From: Marivivens donghaensis
GTDB lineage: Bacteria; Pseudomonadota; Alphaproteobacteria; Rhodobacterales; Rhodobacteraceae
DNA: 64,000 bases
Direction of reading: 5' to 3'
Assembly: GCF_023541015.1 (NCBI RefSeq)
Contig: NZ_JALNPR010000004.1
Span: 274,739-338,738, forward strand
Part shown: positions 27,354-36,293 of the stretch, in pieces
How the letters are laid out: each line of letters begins with the position of its first letter
Numbering within the stretch: the first letter of the stretch is position 1
The notes under the pieces: generated by a model
Told to the model about the DNA's origin: nothing
The model's database searches: none
The model's input: only the letters and a program-made list of their open reading frames with translations
Translations under genes and position numbers: made by a program

Positions 27354-28072
27354 GCTTGAAACAGTCCTGCGAGTTTGACGATTGCCTGATCGACGCGTGC
27401 ACCGTCCGAGCCACGTATCACGATATTTGACCCGTGAACGCCATCGATGATGAACGGATAAGAGCCGATGGAAAGGTCAGAGAATTCGGCGGCCAATTCC
27501 GAGAGCGGCCCCGCAATGGTCCCTTCACCCTGATTGATCCGGTAGGTTTGGGATAGCAATGGCGCACCGCCAGTCAGTGATGGCAGGACGGAGGCCACCA
27601 TGGCTTGAAAGACTGAGGGAACCCCTGCCATGACGTGCACGTTCCCGAGGCTGAACCCAGGCGCCGTTGAGACAGGGTTTTCGATAAGGCAGGCCGTGTC
27701 AGGAATGCGAGCCATGCGTTGGCGGGCTGCGTTAAATTCTTGCCCGCGCGCATCGTAGTGCGCTTTGAGCAGGTCATAGGCATCCTGACGAATGTCGATC
27801 CCGACGCCAAACGCTGCTGCAATACAGTCGGCCGTGATGTCATCATGCGTTGGCCCGATGCCGCCAGAGGTAAAGACGGATCCATATGTTTCACGCAATG
27901 CATTGACCGCAGAGATGATCGCCTCGCGGTCGTCAGAGACAACGCGGACTTCTTTTAGGTCGATGCCGACTTCGGTCAGCCGCCCAGCCAGATAGTGCAT
28001 ATTGCTGTCGCGGGTGCGCCCTGACAGGATTTCATCTCCAATGATAAGAATGGCGGCAGTTGGGTTTGGCAT
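27350..28072 (-). CDS. CinA-like molybdopterin-binding domain protein
   Basis: A 240-residue protein consisting of the MoCF/MogA-like domain of competence/damage-inducible CinA: AAILIIGDEILSGRTRDSN near the start, RVVSDDREAI, and VFTSGGIGPTHDDITADCIAAAFG. It lacks the C-terminal nicotinamide-nucleotide amidase domain of full CinA (about 410 residues). The exact role of the stand-alone form is uncertain; nucleotide pyrophosphatase activity has been shown for some relatives. ATG 28072 has GGAG six bases upstream; ATG 28084 lies in frame but is less well placed. It is divergent from sfsA and coupled to the GNAT fusion downstream. Confidence 0.9.
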   Translation of the reverse strand: MPNPTAAILIIGDEILSGRTRDSNMHYLAGRLTEVGIDLKEVRVVSDDREAIISAVNALRETYGSVFTSGGIGPTHDDITADCIAAAFGVGIDIRQDAYDLLKAHYDARGQEFNAARQRMARIPDTACLIENPVSTAPGFSLGNVHVMAGVPSVFQAMVASVLPSLTGGAPLLSQTYRINQGEGTIAGPLSELAAEFSDLSIGSYPFIIDGVHGSNIVIRGSDGARVDQAIVKLAGLFQA

Positions 28073-28113
28073 CGGCTTCTCCATATCCTTCAGAATGGGT
28101 ATAGAACTGGACT

Positions 28114-28824
28114 ATGCAGTTTTCCACACCATTGATCCCCGCTCGCCTCATCCGCCGCTATAAACGGTTCCTCGCGGACTGTCGTTTGGAGGATGGGCGT
28201 GAGGTCGTGGCACATTGCGCCAACCCCGGTAGCATGATGGGCCTTGCGAATGAGGGGAGCAAGATATGGCTCGAACCCAATGACGACCCCAAAAAGAAGC
28301 TGAAATATGGTTGGCGTCTCGTGGACCACGAGAACGGACATTTCGCGGGCGTTGATACTTCGGTTCCGAACCGTGCGTTGAAAGAGGCGCTCGAAAAGCG
28401 CGAGATTGCGGCGCTTTCGGGTTACACGGTGGTCAGGCCTGAAGTGAAATACGACGAAAATAGCCGGATCGATTTTCTATTGTCTGGCGATGGCGTGAGA
28501 GACGCTTGGGTTGAGGTCAAATCGGTTACGCTGTCCCGACAGACGGGACTAGCCGAGTTTCCCGATAGCGTGACTGCGCGCGGGGCAAAGCATATGGGGG
28601 AGCTGGCTAAAATGGCAGAGGCAGGAGACCGCGCCATTGTTTTGTTTCTCGTTCAGAGAACAGATTGCGACCGCATGGTGCCAGCTGCCGATATCGACCC
28701 CAAATACACAAACGCGCTGAGCGATGCGGTAGCAGCTGGCGTCGAGGTCATCGCGCTTTCGACCCGCATTTCACCAAAAGGTGTCGAGATCGCGGGCGAG
28801 ATCCCGTTTTCGCTGTCAGTCTGA
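28114..28824 (+). CDS. sfsA: SfsA family protein (sugar fermentation stimulation protein homologue)
   Basis: A 236-residue protein with the SfsA blocks LIRRYKRFLADC, HCANPGSMMGL, DTSVPNRALKEALE, DFLLSG...AWVEVKSVTL and EFPDSVTARGAKHMGEL. The fold combines an OB-like N-terminal domain with a nuclease-like core (D...EVK), and DNA binding has been reported for the E. coli protein. Its physiological role is not settled. It is divergent from the CinA-like gene with 41 bases between, and map follows 59 bases downstream on the same strand. Confidence 0.95.
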   Translation: MQFSTPLIPARLIRRYKRFLADCRLEDGREVVAHCANPGSMMGLANEGSKIWLEPNDDPKKKLKYGWRLVDHENGHFAGVDTSVPNRALKEALEKREIAALSGYTVVRPEVKYDENSRIDFLLSGDGVRDAWVEVKSVTLSRQTGLAEFPDSVTARGAKHMGELAKMAEAGDRAIVLFLVQRTDCDRMVPAADIDPKYTNALSDAVAAGVEVIALSTRISPKGVEIAGEIPFSLSV

Positions 28825-28883
28825 GGTCTGGCCCTTTTCGGGGAAGGCTAATAAAGAGGTCAGCAGAAACAAGGAGACTGACT

Positions 28884-29696
28884 GTGACCGAAGATCTGCG
28901 TGGACGACTGACCAAAGACGGAATTCGCATTTATGAAGATGCCGATTTTGCTGGTATGCATGCGGCGGGCAAGGTTGCAGCACAGATCCTTGATGACATC
29001 ATTCCTTTCATCCAGCCGGGTGTGACGACCGCCGAGCTCGACGCAAAGATTACCGAAATGGTGAACGACAGCGGCTCGACCTCGGCTACGATTGGTTACA
29101 AAGGCTACCAGCACGCCAGCTGTATCAGCATGAACCACGTTGTTTGCCACGGTATCCCGAGCGAGAAGAAACTCAAAGACGGTGATATCCTGAACATCGA
29201 CGTGACCGTGATCGTTGATGGTTGGTTTGGCGATACGAGCCGCATGTATGTTGCGGGTTCGATGTCGCGTAAGGCAGAGCGTCTGATCCAAGTCACTCAC
29301 GACGCGCTGATGTTAGGCATTGAGGCAGCGAAACCGGGTAATCGCTTTGGCGACATCGGTCACGCGATCCAGAGCTATGTTGAGAGCCACCGTATGTCCG
29401 TTGTGCGCGACTTCTGTGGTCATGGCTTGGGACGTGTTTTCCATGCTGCGCCGAACGTGCTGCACTACGGTCGTCCGGGAACTGGGCCGCTTCTCGAGGA
29501 AGGCATGTTCTTTACCATCGAGCCGATGGTGAACCTTGGTCGTCCTGAGACCAAAGTGCTCGCTGATGATTGGACTGCTGTGACCCGTGATAAATCGCTG
29601 TCTGCGCAGTTCGAACATTCGGTCGGTATCCGCGCAGATGGTGCAGAAATTTTCACGCTCTCACCCTCGGGGAAATTCCACCCAACTTACCTCTGA
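28884..29696 (+). CDS. map: Methionine aminopeptidase, type I
   Basis: A 270-residue enzyme that removes the N-terminal methionine from nascent proteins. The metal ligands of the pita-bread fold are visible: two Asp in DILNIDVTVIVDGWFGDTSR, His in CGHGLGRVFH, Glu in FTIEPMVNLG, and Glu in SAQFEHSVGI. The GTG start at 28884 is fixed by AAGGAG seven bases before it. The frame is open into sfsA but that part is not protein-like. Length fits type Ia/b without an N-terminal extension. Confidence 0.96.
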   Translation: MTEDLRGRLTKDGIRIYEDADFAGMHAAGKVAAQILDDIIPFIQPGVTTAELDAKITEMVNDSGSTSATIGYKGYQHASCISMNHVVCHGIPSEKKLKDGDILNIDVTVIVDGWFGDTSRMYVAGSMSRKAERLIQVTHDALMLGIEAAKPGNRFGDIGHAIQSYVESHRMSVVRDFCGHGLGRVFHAAPNVLHYGRPGTGPLLEEGMFFTIEPMVNLGRPETKVLADDWTAVTRDKSLSAQFEHSVGIRADGAEIFTLSPSGKFHPTYL

Positions 29697-29774
29697 TCGG
29701 TAGGGGGGGTGCCTCTGCTTTTCAATCGTTTGGTAAAATAAAACTTGCGGACGGTTGCGCTAAACCATTTGCAT

Positions 29775-29799
29775 CACCTTGCAATTTTAAGGTGCAAGG
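29775..29799. promoter_or_regulatory. Dyad in the leader of the TRAP binding-protein gene
   Basis: Two nested inverted repeats, CACCTT...AAGGTG (29775-29780, 29789-29794) and CCTTGCA...TGCAAGG (29777-29783, 29793-29799), lie 65 bases before the start codon in an AT-rich 167-base gap. They look like an operator for a dimeric regulator. Confidence 0.4.
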
Positions 29800-29863
29800 C
29801 ATAGGTGAAGGGTGTCGCTAGCGGCGGCATCCCCCTGACATTCATCATCTTAGGAGGTCTGAA

Positions 29864-30910
29864 ATGACCCTAAAGAGTGCTGCGTTTGCAGCTGTGATGG
29901 GCTGTGCGGTGACGCCTGCTGTAGCCCAAGAATACACCCTACATTTTCAACACTTCGTGTCGCCGCTTTCGGCGAACCCGACCTATTTCATGGAGCCGTG
30001 GGCAAAAGCGATCGAAGAACAATCGGGCGGTCGCCTCAAGATCGTCTTGCACCCGTTCATGGAATTGGGTGGTGCCGCGCCAGAAATGTACGACATGATT
30101 GCTGATGGCATCGTGGATGGCGGCTGGGTGATCCCCGGATATGAGGCTGGCCGTTTCCCCGAAGCTGAGGCGCTCGAATTACCTTTCATGACGACCAAAT
30201 CGGCGGAAGAAGCCTCTGCCGCTGCGTGGGAGTATACGCAAGAGTTCCTGTTGGACGACTTTGCAGATGTTCATCTGATCGCCGCGCACATGCATGGGCC
30301 AGGGCTGGTGCACAAACGTGGCCCGCTGATTGAAACGGTTGAAGACTTCAACGGCCTGACGCTCCGCGGGCCGACCCGCACGGCGACGATGCTGTTGGAA
30401 AAATTGGGTGCAACAGCGGTTGGTATGCCCGTGCCTGCGTTCCCTGAGGCGCTTGCGAAGGGCGTCGTTGATGGCGGTGCGATCACGTGGGAGCAATCCC
30501 CGTCGCTAAAGCTTGATGAATTGACGGACAGTCATTCGGATGTCGCTGGCGATCACGCGCTCTACAACCTCTACTTCTTGTGGGCGATGAACCAGGACGT
30601 CTACGATAGCCTGCCTGCTGACCTTCAGGCGATCATCGACGCCAACTCTGGTCTCTATGCGAGCCGTTGGGCGGGTTACGCGCACGACACAGGTGATGCG
30701 CTGGGCCGCGAGATTATGGCTGCCGCAAACGACATTGGCGAAATCAGCGAGACGGAAACCGCACGTATGATTTCACTGGGTGACGAGGTCGTTGTGGAAT
30801 GGATCGCAGAAATGGATGCCAAGGGCTTTGATGGCGCGGCATTGGTCGAGGCAGCACGGTCCGATGTTGCTGCAGCGGCAGGAACCAAAGGCGCTTTTGT
30901 TCAGAACTGA
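29864..30910 (+). CDS. TRAP transporter periplasmic solute-binding protein (DctP family)
   Basis: A 348-residue periplasmic protein with a signal peptide cleaved near AVA-QEY. DctP-family features are LHFQHFVSPLSANPTYFMEPWAKAIEEQSGGRLK, the substrate-carboxylate arginine region GLTLRGPTRTATMLLEKLGA, and VPAFPEALAKGVVDGG. It has a strong ribosome site (TAGGAGG). DctP proteins bind organic acids for Na+-driven TRAP permeases, but no DctQ or DctM gene is in this window. It is thus an orphan component whose permease is elsewhere. A terminator follows directly. Confidence 0.93.
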   Translation: MTLKSAAFAAVMGCAVTPAVAQEYTLHFQHFVSPLSANPTYFMEPWAKAIEEQSGGRLKIVLHPFMELGGAAPEMYDMIADGIVDGGWVIPGYEAGRFPEAEALELPFMTTKSAEEASAAAWEYTQEFLLDDFADVHLIAAHMHGPGLVHKRGPLIETVEDFNGLTLRGPTRTATMLLEKLGATAVGMPVPAFPEALAKGVVDGGAITWEQSPSLKLDELTDSHSDVAGDHALYNLYFLWAMNQDVYDSLPADLQAIIDANSGLYASRWAGYAHDTGDALGREIMAAANDIGEISETETARMISLGDEVVVEWIAEMDAKGFDGAALVEAARSDVAAAAGTKGAFVQN

Positions 30911-30932
30911 CTGCGTCTGTAATTGACGAAAG

Positions 30933-30955
30933 GGGCCGCGCTTGCGGCCCTTTTT
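30933..30955. terminator. Intrinsic terminator after the TRAP binding-protein gene
   Basis: GGGCCGC (30933-30939), loop GCTT, GCGGCCC (30944-30950), then TTTTT. On the plus strand this ends the TRAP gene; the T-run overlaps the stop codon of the convergent HAD gene, which may also use the hairpin. Confidence 0.88.
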
Positions 30956-31595
30956 ATTTGACCAGCCGTGCGTGAAGGTCTGCCATCGAATAGGCGATAT
31001 CGACCCCAAGAGGTTCGAGCTTATCTGCTCCCCCATGTTCAGAATAGCCGATAAACTGGGTTCCTGCCGCGACGGCTGCGCCTGCCCCAGCGGTGCTGTC
31101 GTCGATCATGAAGGTACGCACTGGCGATGCGTTCGCTTGCTTCATCGCTGCGACCAACATACCCGCTTTGGGCTTCGGTTCTTGAACGTGGCCTGAATAC
31201 ATACGGTCTTTGAGGCGATCGAAAAGCCCGTATGGCGAGAGGGTCACGCGCATTTTGTCGATGGCTCCGTTAGACGCGATGGCGATGCGGGTGCCTTGTG
31301 CTTCGAGCGCGTCAAAGAGATCAATCACACCGTCCGAAAGCGGAACACCTTGGCCCAAGACTTCGAACATTTCGGCATAGAGATCGCTGACCCAATTGTC
31401 AGGCAGTGTCAGCCCACGTTCACGTCCTGCCCGATGAATGTCATGCAGCGTCTGCCCCACAAACAGTTCATGAACTCCAGCTTTGTCCAATGGAAACCCA
31501 AAGCCAGTGAGGTTCTTCGCGATTGCGTCACAGGTCGGACCTTCACTGTCGACGATCACACCGTCGCAATCGAAAATAACCAAATCAGGTATCAT
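30954..31595 (-). CDS. HAD-superfamily phosphatase (beta-phosphoglucomutase-like)
   Basis: A 213-residue hydrolase. Motif I VIFDCDGVIVDSE carries nucleophile Asp9 and acid Asp11, motif II is IAIASNG, the lysine is in EPKPKAGML, and motif IV is TFMIDDSTAGAGAAVAAG. The helical cap between residues about 20 and 80 is of the C1 type. Possible activities include sugar-phosphate phosphatase or phosphoglycolate phosphatase; the sequence does not decide. Its start overlaps the rsmD stop by four bases, so it is the last gene of the FAD reductase - rsmD - HAD run. Confidence 0.88.
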   Translation of the reverse strand: MIPDLVIFDCDGVIVDSEGPTCDAIAKNLTGFGFPLDKAGVHELFVGQTLHDIHRAGRERGLTLPDNWVSDLYAEMFEVLGQGVPLSDGVIDLFDALEAQGTRIAIASNGAIDKMRVTLSPYGLFDRLKDRMYSGHVQEPKPKAGMLVAAMKQANASPVRTFMIDDSTAGAGAAVAAGTQFIGYSEHGGADKLEPLGVDIAYSMADLHARLVK

Positions 31596-32155
31596 AACTG
31601 TCTTTCGAGAATAGAAATATACGTGTCGCCATACCGTCTTTGATCTAAAAGCGCAAAGTCAGCAGGTGTGACCTGCGGTGCGTTTTCTTCCCAAACGATG
31701 ATGGCATCATCGGCGATCCAACCGCCGTTCAAGGCCGCGTCGAGGGCTTTCTGGCCCATCGCCTTTCCATAGGGCGGGTCGAGAAAAACAAGTTGAGCGG
31801 GCTCGCCAACATTGGGGCCCAGCTTTGTCGCATCGCGTCCGATGAGCGTGCAATCAGACGAACGTTTTAGCTTGGCGATATTCTCGCGGATGAGCTTTTG
31901 TGCGACGCGGCCATCATCGACAAAGGTAACATGGGCTGCGCCGCGTGACAGGGCCTCAAGCCCCAATGCGCCGGTGCCCGCAAACAGATCTAGGACACGT
32001 GCGTCCTCAATTGGATCTCCAAATTTTCCGCCAAGTAGGACGTTGAACAAGCTTTCGCGAACGCGATCCGTCGTCGGCCTAAGGTGCGCGCCTGCGTCCC
32101 CTTTGCCGACAGCGGCGAGGGCGTGACCTCTATGCGCTCCGCCAATGATCCTCAC
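31592..32155 (-). CDS. rsmD: 16S rRNA (guanine-966-N2)-methyltransferase
   Basis: A 187-residue SAM-dependent methyltransferase that modifies G966 of 16S rRNA in the small subunit. Family blocks are MRIIGGAHRG at the start, LRPTTDRVRESLFN, the SAM loop VLDLFAGTGALGLEALSRGA, and the catalytic LVFLDPPYG. Length is typical. It overlaps the upstream reductase by four bases and the downstream HAD gene by four, indicating a coupled three-gene run. Confidence 0.96.
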   Translation of the reverse strand: MRIIGGAHRGHALAAVGKGDAGAHLRPTTDRVRESLFNVLLGGKFGDPIEDARVLDLFAGTGALGLEALSRGAAHVTFVDDGRVAQKLIRENIAKLKRSSDCTLIGRDATKLGPNVGEPAQLVFLDPPYGKAMGQKALDAALNGGWIADDAIIVWEENAPQVTPADFALLDQRRYGDTYISILERQL

Positions 32156-33366
32156 TTCAACAGTGCCTTCAGGTCGGTCGTTTCATCGACCATGACCTCG
32201 GGCGCGGGTGATTTTCCGGCTTCGATGAGGCGTTTGCCGACCATGTAGTCTCGGCCTGCGTTGATGGCGTCGACGGCGATGAGGGTGTCGCCTTGGTAGT
32301 ACCAGTGGACGCGGGCGTCGGGGGTGTCGGCGTAGGTTTTGACGTGGACGGCATCGTAGCCGATGTTGAGGCCCGCGATCTGCAGTTTCACGTCGTATTG
32401 GTCCGACCAGAACCACGGTTTAGGAATGTAGTCGACCGATCCGCCCATCATGTTTTTGGCGACGACCTCGGCTTGATCGATGGCGTTGCCGACGCTTTCG
32501 ATGCGCAGGCGCTGGCCTTTGAAGGTCAGGTTCGCGCAGTCGCCTGCGGCCCAGATATGCGGAACGGTCGTGCGGCCATGGGCGTCGGTGTCGATGCCGT
32601 TCGAACAGGCAGCGCCCGCGGCCTCGGCGAGGATGGTTGCGGGCATAATCCCGACGCCAACAATCGCAAAATCAACGTCGAGTTTGGTGCCATCCGAGAG
32701 AACCGCACCCGTCACGCGGTCGGTGCCCACCAGATGATCGAGGCCGACGCTTTCGACGATGTTCACGCCACGTTGGGTGTGGAGATCGCGGAAGTAATCA
32801 GAGGTCTCAGGACAGGCCACGCGCTGCAAAATGCGCGGCGCCATTTCAACGAGGGTGACCTCGCAGCCCTTTTTTGCGGCAACGGCGGCGGCTTCGAGGC
32901 CGATATACCCGCCCCCAATGACCAAGAGCTTGCGGCCCGCCGTGAACTCTGGCGCCATGGTGTCCGCGTCCTTGAGGTCACGAACCGTGTAAACACCGTC
33001 CAAATTTCCACCAATCGCCGAAGGCAGCGTGCGCGGGTGTGACCCCGTGCAGATCGCCAATTCGTCATATGCCATCTCGACCTCACCCTGCAGGGTGATG
33101 GTCTTAGCCTCAGCGTTCACACCCACAACGCGGGTGTCGAGCATCAGGTCGATGTTGTTCTCCGCATACCACTCAGGCGCACGAAGCAAGAGGCGGGAGA
33201 GCTCCATTTCACCAAGCATATAAGCCTTGGACAGAGGCGGACGCTGATAGGGATGGACAGGCTCTGCCCCGATCAAGGTGATCTTTCCCTCAAACCCATC
33301 GGCCCGCAAACGCGCAACAAGCGTTGCACCCGCTTGGCCTGCGCCAATCACGACAAAATGTTGCAT
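32152..33366 (-). CDS. FAD-dependent NAD(P)H oxidoreductase (ferredoxin reductase type)
   Basis: A 404-residue flavoprotein. The FAD site is VVIGAGQAGATLVARLRADG, the NAD(P)H site is LLVIGGGYIGLEAAAVAAKKG near residue 148, the second FAD motif is IWAAGDCA, and a C-terminal reductase domain has WFWSDQYDVKLQIAGL. This is the class that reduces small ferredoxins or rubredoxins for cytochrome P450 or ring-hydroxylating systems. No oxygenase or ferredoxin gene is nearby, so the partner is unknown. The last 100 codons are visibly GC-richer than neighbours. It is divergent from the peroxiredoxin gene. Confidence 0.92.
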   Translation of the reverse strand: MQHFVVIGAGQAGATLVARLRADGFEGKITLIGAEPVHPYQRPPLSKAYMLGEMELSRLLLRAPEWYAENNIDLMLDTRVVGVNAEAKTITLQGEVEMAYDELAICTGSHPRTLPSAIGGNLDGVYTVRDLKDADTMAPEFTAGRKLLVIGGGYIGLEAAAVAAKKGCEVTLVEMAPRILQRVACPETSDYFRDLHTQRGVNIVESVGLDHLVGTDRVTGAVLSDGTKLDVDFAIVGVGIMPATILAEAAGAACSNGIDTDAHGRTTVPHIWAAGDCANLTFKGQRLRIESVGNAIDQAEVVAKNMMGGSVDYIPKPWFWSDQYDVKLQIAGLNIGYDAVHVKTYADTPDARVHWYYQGDTLIAVDAINAGRDYMVGKRLIEAGKSPAPEVMVDETTDLKALLK

Positions 33367-33452
33367 CGCTGCCTCCGATTTCTATGGTCTCTTTTTAAGC
33401 GGAGCCTATATCTTAGCGCGTGCTGCATGCAATTCAGAACAGGGGAAATAAC

Positions 33453-33941
33453 ATGTCGATTTCGGTAGGGGATAAGCTTCCTGAGGCAACTTTGTTGCGT
33501 ATGGGCGAAAACGGGCCAGAGCAGGTTGCTCTGTCGGGGCTTACTGCTGGCAAAAAAGTTGTAATTTTCGGTTTGCCGGGTGCCTACACAGGCACATGTT
33601 CGACCGCCCACGTGCCGAGCTTTGTTCGCAACAAGGCGGCGCTGGACGAAAAGGGCGTCGATGCCGTGATTTGTGTGTCCGTGAACGATCCATTCGTGAT
33701 GAAAGCATGGGGCGAAGCGACGGGTGCGACGGCAGCAGGTTTGCATTTCTTGGGTGACGCGTCGGCTGAGTTTACCAAAGCGATCGGGCTTGACTTCACG
33801 GCCCCACCGGCAGGTTTCTACGATCGCTCCAAACGGTACACGCTATTGGCTGAAGATGGTGTTGTGAAAATCCTCAACCTCGAAGAAAGCCCGGGGGTTT
33901 GCGAGTTGTCGGCGGCTGAAACGCTTCTCGACCAGCTGTGA
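33453..33941 (+). CDS. Peroxiredoxin (Prx5/redoxin type)
   Basis: A 162-residue thiol peroxidase that reduces hydrogen and alkyl peroxides. The peroxidatic Cys49 lies in PGAYTGTCSTAHVPSF. A second cysteine, Cys150, in SPGVCELSAAE is at the position of the resolving cysteine in atypical two-Cys Prx5 enzymes. ATG 33453 has AGGGGA upstream. The frame is open 11 codons earlier without a good start. It is followed by a strong bidirectional terminator shared with the MscS gene. Confidence 0.94.
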   Translation: MSISVGDKLPEATLLRMGENGPEQVALSGLTAGKKVVIFGLPGAYTGTCSTAHVPSFVRNKAALDEKGVDAVICVSVNDPFVMKAWGEATGATAAGLHFLGDASAEFTKAIGLDFTAPPAGFYDRSKRYTLLAEDGVVKILNLEESPGVCELSAAETLLDQL

Positions 33942-33947
33942 AATGAC

Positions 33948-33975
33948 AAAACGGCGGGGATTTCCCCGCCGTTTT
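33948..33975. terminator. Bidirectional intrinsic terminator between Prx5 and MscS genes
   Basis: Thirteen-base complementary arms (33948-33960 and 33963-33975, core ACGGCGGGGA/TCCCCGCCGT) flanked by A4 and T4, so it works in both directions. Its core nearly matches the terminators after zapE and clpB. Confidence 0.9.
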
Positions 33976-33978
33976 CAT

Positions 33979-34827
33979 TTAAGCCTGATTGTTCAGAACT
34001 GTTCGTGTCGGGAATGGAATGTCGATGCCAGCTTTGTCCAGCGCTTCCTTCACCTGACGCTTCATGTCGGCCTGATATTGGAAGTAGTCGCTCGATTTCA
34101 CCCAAACTCGGCAGAGGAAATCGACTGAAAAATCGCCCAAATTATTGACCTGAAGGAACGGTACAGGGTCAGCCAGTGATCGTGGGTCGGCTAGAATGGT
34201 ATCGCGGATCACCTGTTCAGCCAGTTTCAGATCAGCCCCATAGCCGACACCGAAAATCCACTCTGCGCGACGTGTTTGGTTAACCGAGAAGTTGGTGATC
34301 GTGTTTCCCCAAACTTGCGCGTTGGGCACGATGACCTGAACGTTTCCAGCGTCGGCAAGCTCTGTGTAGTTCAAGGAAATGTCTTTGACGGTGCCAGACA
34401 CGCCGCTCACTTGGACAAAATCGCCGATCTTAATCGGGCGGAATAGGATGATCATTACGCCCGCGGCTACGTTCGATAGCGTTCCCTGAAGGGCCAAGCC
34501 AATTGCCAAACCTGCCGCACCGATTAGAGCAACGAGCGATGTTGTCTGGATGCCGAATGTGTTCAGGACAAAGAGGGACGCAAATGCGAGGATCAAGTAA
34601 CGCACGATGTTGCCCAAGAAGTTGAACAACGTGACATCAAGATGTTTGTTTCGGCCACCGATCGCAACGATACGCCGCCGTACCCAGCCCGACAGCACAA
34701 ACCCCAACACGATGATCAGTACGACTGAGAGGATATCCCCAGCGAGGCCCGCGACGAATTCGAGTGTTAGGTAGTCAGCAATGGTTTTGCCGTTGTAGAT
34801 TTCGGTTTGCAGCAGGTCTTGCATCAT
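33979..34827 (-). CDS. Small-conductance mechanosensitive channel (MscS family)
   Basis: A 282-residue inner-membrane channel. Three helices occupy roughly residues 25-125, the third being the glycine/alanine pore helix ([40 protein letters not shown] spans pore and beta domain entry). The beta domain ([32 protein letters not shown]) and the C-terminal alpha/beta domain follow. It opens on hypo-osmotic shock to release solutes. The start overlaps the phhB stop by four bases. Confidence 0.95.
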   Translation of the reverse strand: MMQDLLQTEIYNGKTIADYLTLEFVAGLAGDILSVVLIIVLGFVLSGWVRRRIVAIGGRNKHLDVTLFNFLGNIVRYLILAFASLFVLNTFGIQTTSLVALIGAAGLAIGLALQGTLSNVAAGVMIILFRPIKIGDFVQVSGVSGTVKDISLNYTELADAGNVQVIVPNAQVWGNTITNFSVNQTRRAEWIFGVGYGADLKLAEQVIRDTILADPRSLADPVPFLQVNNLGDFSVDFLCRVWVKSSDYFQYQADMKRQVKEALDKAGIDIPFPTRTVLNNQA

Positions 34828-35090
34828 CGTCCTTCAAGTTCTTCCATTTTTTCGGCCAGCTTGATGTCCTTCTCCGTCAGACCGCCAGCATCGTGTGTGG
34901 TGAGTTTCACAACCACCGTTTTGTAAGAGTTAGACCATTCGGGGTGATGATTCCACTTTTCCGCCCAAAAAGCGGCGCGGGTCATGAAACCAAAGGCGTC
35001 GACAAAGTTGCGAAACACGAATGTTTTTTGGATCGCAGTGCCATCATCGGTCTTCGTCCAGCCTTTGGCGGCAAGGGTGGTGATGTCCAT
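34824..35090 (-). CDS. phhB: 4a-hydroxytetrahydrobiopterin dehydratase (pterin-4a-carbinolamine dehydratase)
   Basis: An 88-residue enzyme that regenerates the pterin cofactor after aromatic amino acid hydroxylation; family members may also act in molybdopterin metabolism. The active-site signature [30 protein letters not shown] (residues about 45-74) contains the catalytic histidines, and [13 protein letters not shown] precedes it. Length is normal. It is coupled by overlap to the FemAB-like gene upstream (one base) and the MscS gene downstream. No phenylalanine hydroxylase is in view. Confidence 0.94.
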   Translation of the reverse strand: MDITTLAAKGWTKTDDGTAIQKTFVFRNFVDAFGFMTRAAFWAEKWNHHPEWSNSYKTVVVKLTTHDAGGLTEKDIKLAEKMEELEGR

Positions 35091-36262
35091 TAATCTTGCT
35101 CCTCGATTGTCGTGGATTTGAATGGTCCGTAATCCGTCAGGATCTCTATTTCTTCGTCGATAAGCTGACGTTCATGATCTAGAAAATCTGACACGGCGGC
35201 GCGAAACGATGGATTTGCGATCCAGTGAAGGGAATGTGTCGGGTTCGGTAAATACCCGCGCGCCAGTTTGTGTTCACCCTGCGCCCCTGCTTCGACTCTC
35301 AGACCGTGGGCGATCGCGTAGTCGATGGCTTGATAGTAGCAGAGTTCGAAATGAAGGCAGAGGTGATGTTCGGTGCAACCCCAGTAGCGGCCAAAGAGGG
35401 TGTCGCGACCGATGAAGTTCAGTGCACCAGCGACAGGGCGGTCATCGGATAGAGCAAGTACCAGCAGTATTTCGTCCCTGAGTGTATTATGGGCGATGTC
35501 GAAAAACGCGCGAGTCAGATAGGGCGATCCCCATTTGCGACTGCCTGTGTCTTGGTAAAACCGCCAGAAATAGTCCCAGTGTTCGGCCTGTATCTCATCG
35601 CCCGTGAAGCTTTTGATCTCACCACCGAACCTTTGCGCCTGTTCGCGTTCTTTGCGGATCGCTTTGCGTTTGCGGCTGGAGAGGTCGTTCAGAAAATCGT
35701 CAAAGCTGTCATACCCGCGATTTTCCCAATGGAACTGCTGTCCAACACGGTGGAGCAATCCCATTGATTGACCCGCGATGGCCTCGTCCTCAGTGCAAAA
35801 CGTGACGTGCATGGATGACAGACCATTGTCGGAAGCCAATTGAACCGTGCCTTGTATCAAAGCCGAGAGTGCCTCTGCCTCATAGCCCGCTCTTGTTAGG
35901 AACCGCCGACCTGTGGCGGGGGTAAACGGCACCGCGATTTGGAGCTTTGGATAATACTGACCGCCCGCCCGTTGCAGCGCATCGGCCCAGCTGTGGTCAA
36001 AGACATATTCCCCTTGAGAGTGACTTTTGACGTAGAGCGGTGCGACGCCGATGATCTGGTCTGCTTTGGTCGCGACAAGGTATCGTGGGTCCCATCCTGT
36101 CCCGCGCCCAACCGAACCGCTCAGTTCTAAGGCTGACAGAAACCGATGCGTTGTGAATGGATCAATAGGGCGGCCACCAGACGGATTTGCGCAGGCATCC
36201 CAGTCCTCTGCTGGGATGTCGGCGATGGCGCTTCTCATTGATATTTCAATCACGTCGGTCAT
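35090..36262 (-). CDS. FemAB-like GNAT acyltransferase (COG3146 type)
   Basis: A 390-residue cytosolic protein of the DUF482/peptidogalycan-biosynthesis family, a double-GNAT fold related to FemAB peptidyl transferases. Characteristic stretches are [61 protein letters not shown], and a late block with [22 protein letters not shown] and [14 protein letters not shown]. The substrate is unknown. It is the first of a minus-strand trio with phhB and the MscS gene. Confidence 0.9.
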   Translation of the reverse strand: MTDVIEISMRSAIADIPAEDWDACANPSGGRPIDPFTTHRFLSALELSGSVGRGTGWDPRYLVATKADQIIGVAPLYVKSHSQGEYVFDHSWADALQRAGGQYYPKLQIAVPFTPATGRRFLTRAGYEAEALSALIQGTVQLASDNGLSSMHVTFCTEDEAIAGQSMGLLHRVGQQFHWENRGYDSFDDFLNDLSSRKRKAIRKEREQAQRFGGEIKSFTGDEIQAEHWDYFWRFYQDTGSRKWGSPYLTRAFFDIAHNTLRDEILLVLALSDDRPVAGALNFIGRDTLFGRYWGCTEHHLCLHFELCYYQAIDYAIAHGLRVEAGAQGEHKLARGYLPNPTHSLHWIANPSFRAAVSDFLDHERQLIDEEIEILTDYGPFKSTTIEEQD

Positions 36263-36293
36263 GGCTACAAAACTGTGCGGCCTGTTCGCGTGG

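Noticed and set aside
28665..28883. Extension of map into sfsA
   Set aside because: The added 73 residues are the out-of-frame sfsA tail; AAGGAG before GTG 28884 gives the correct start.
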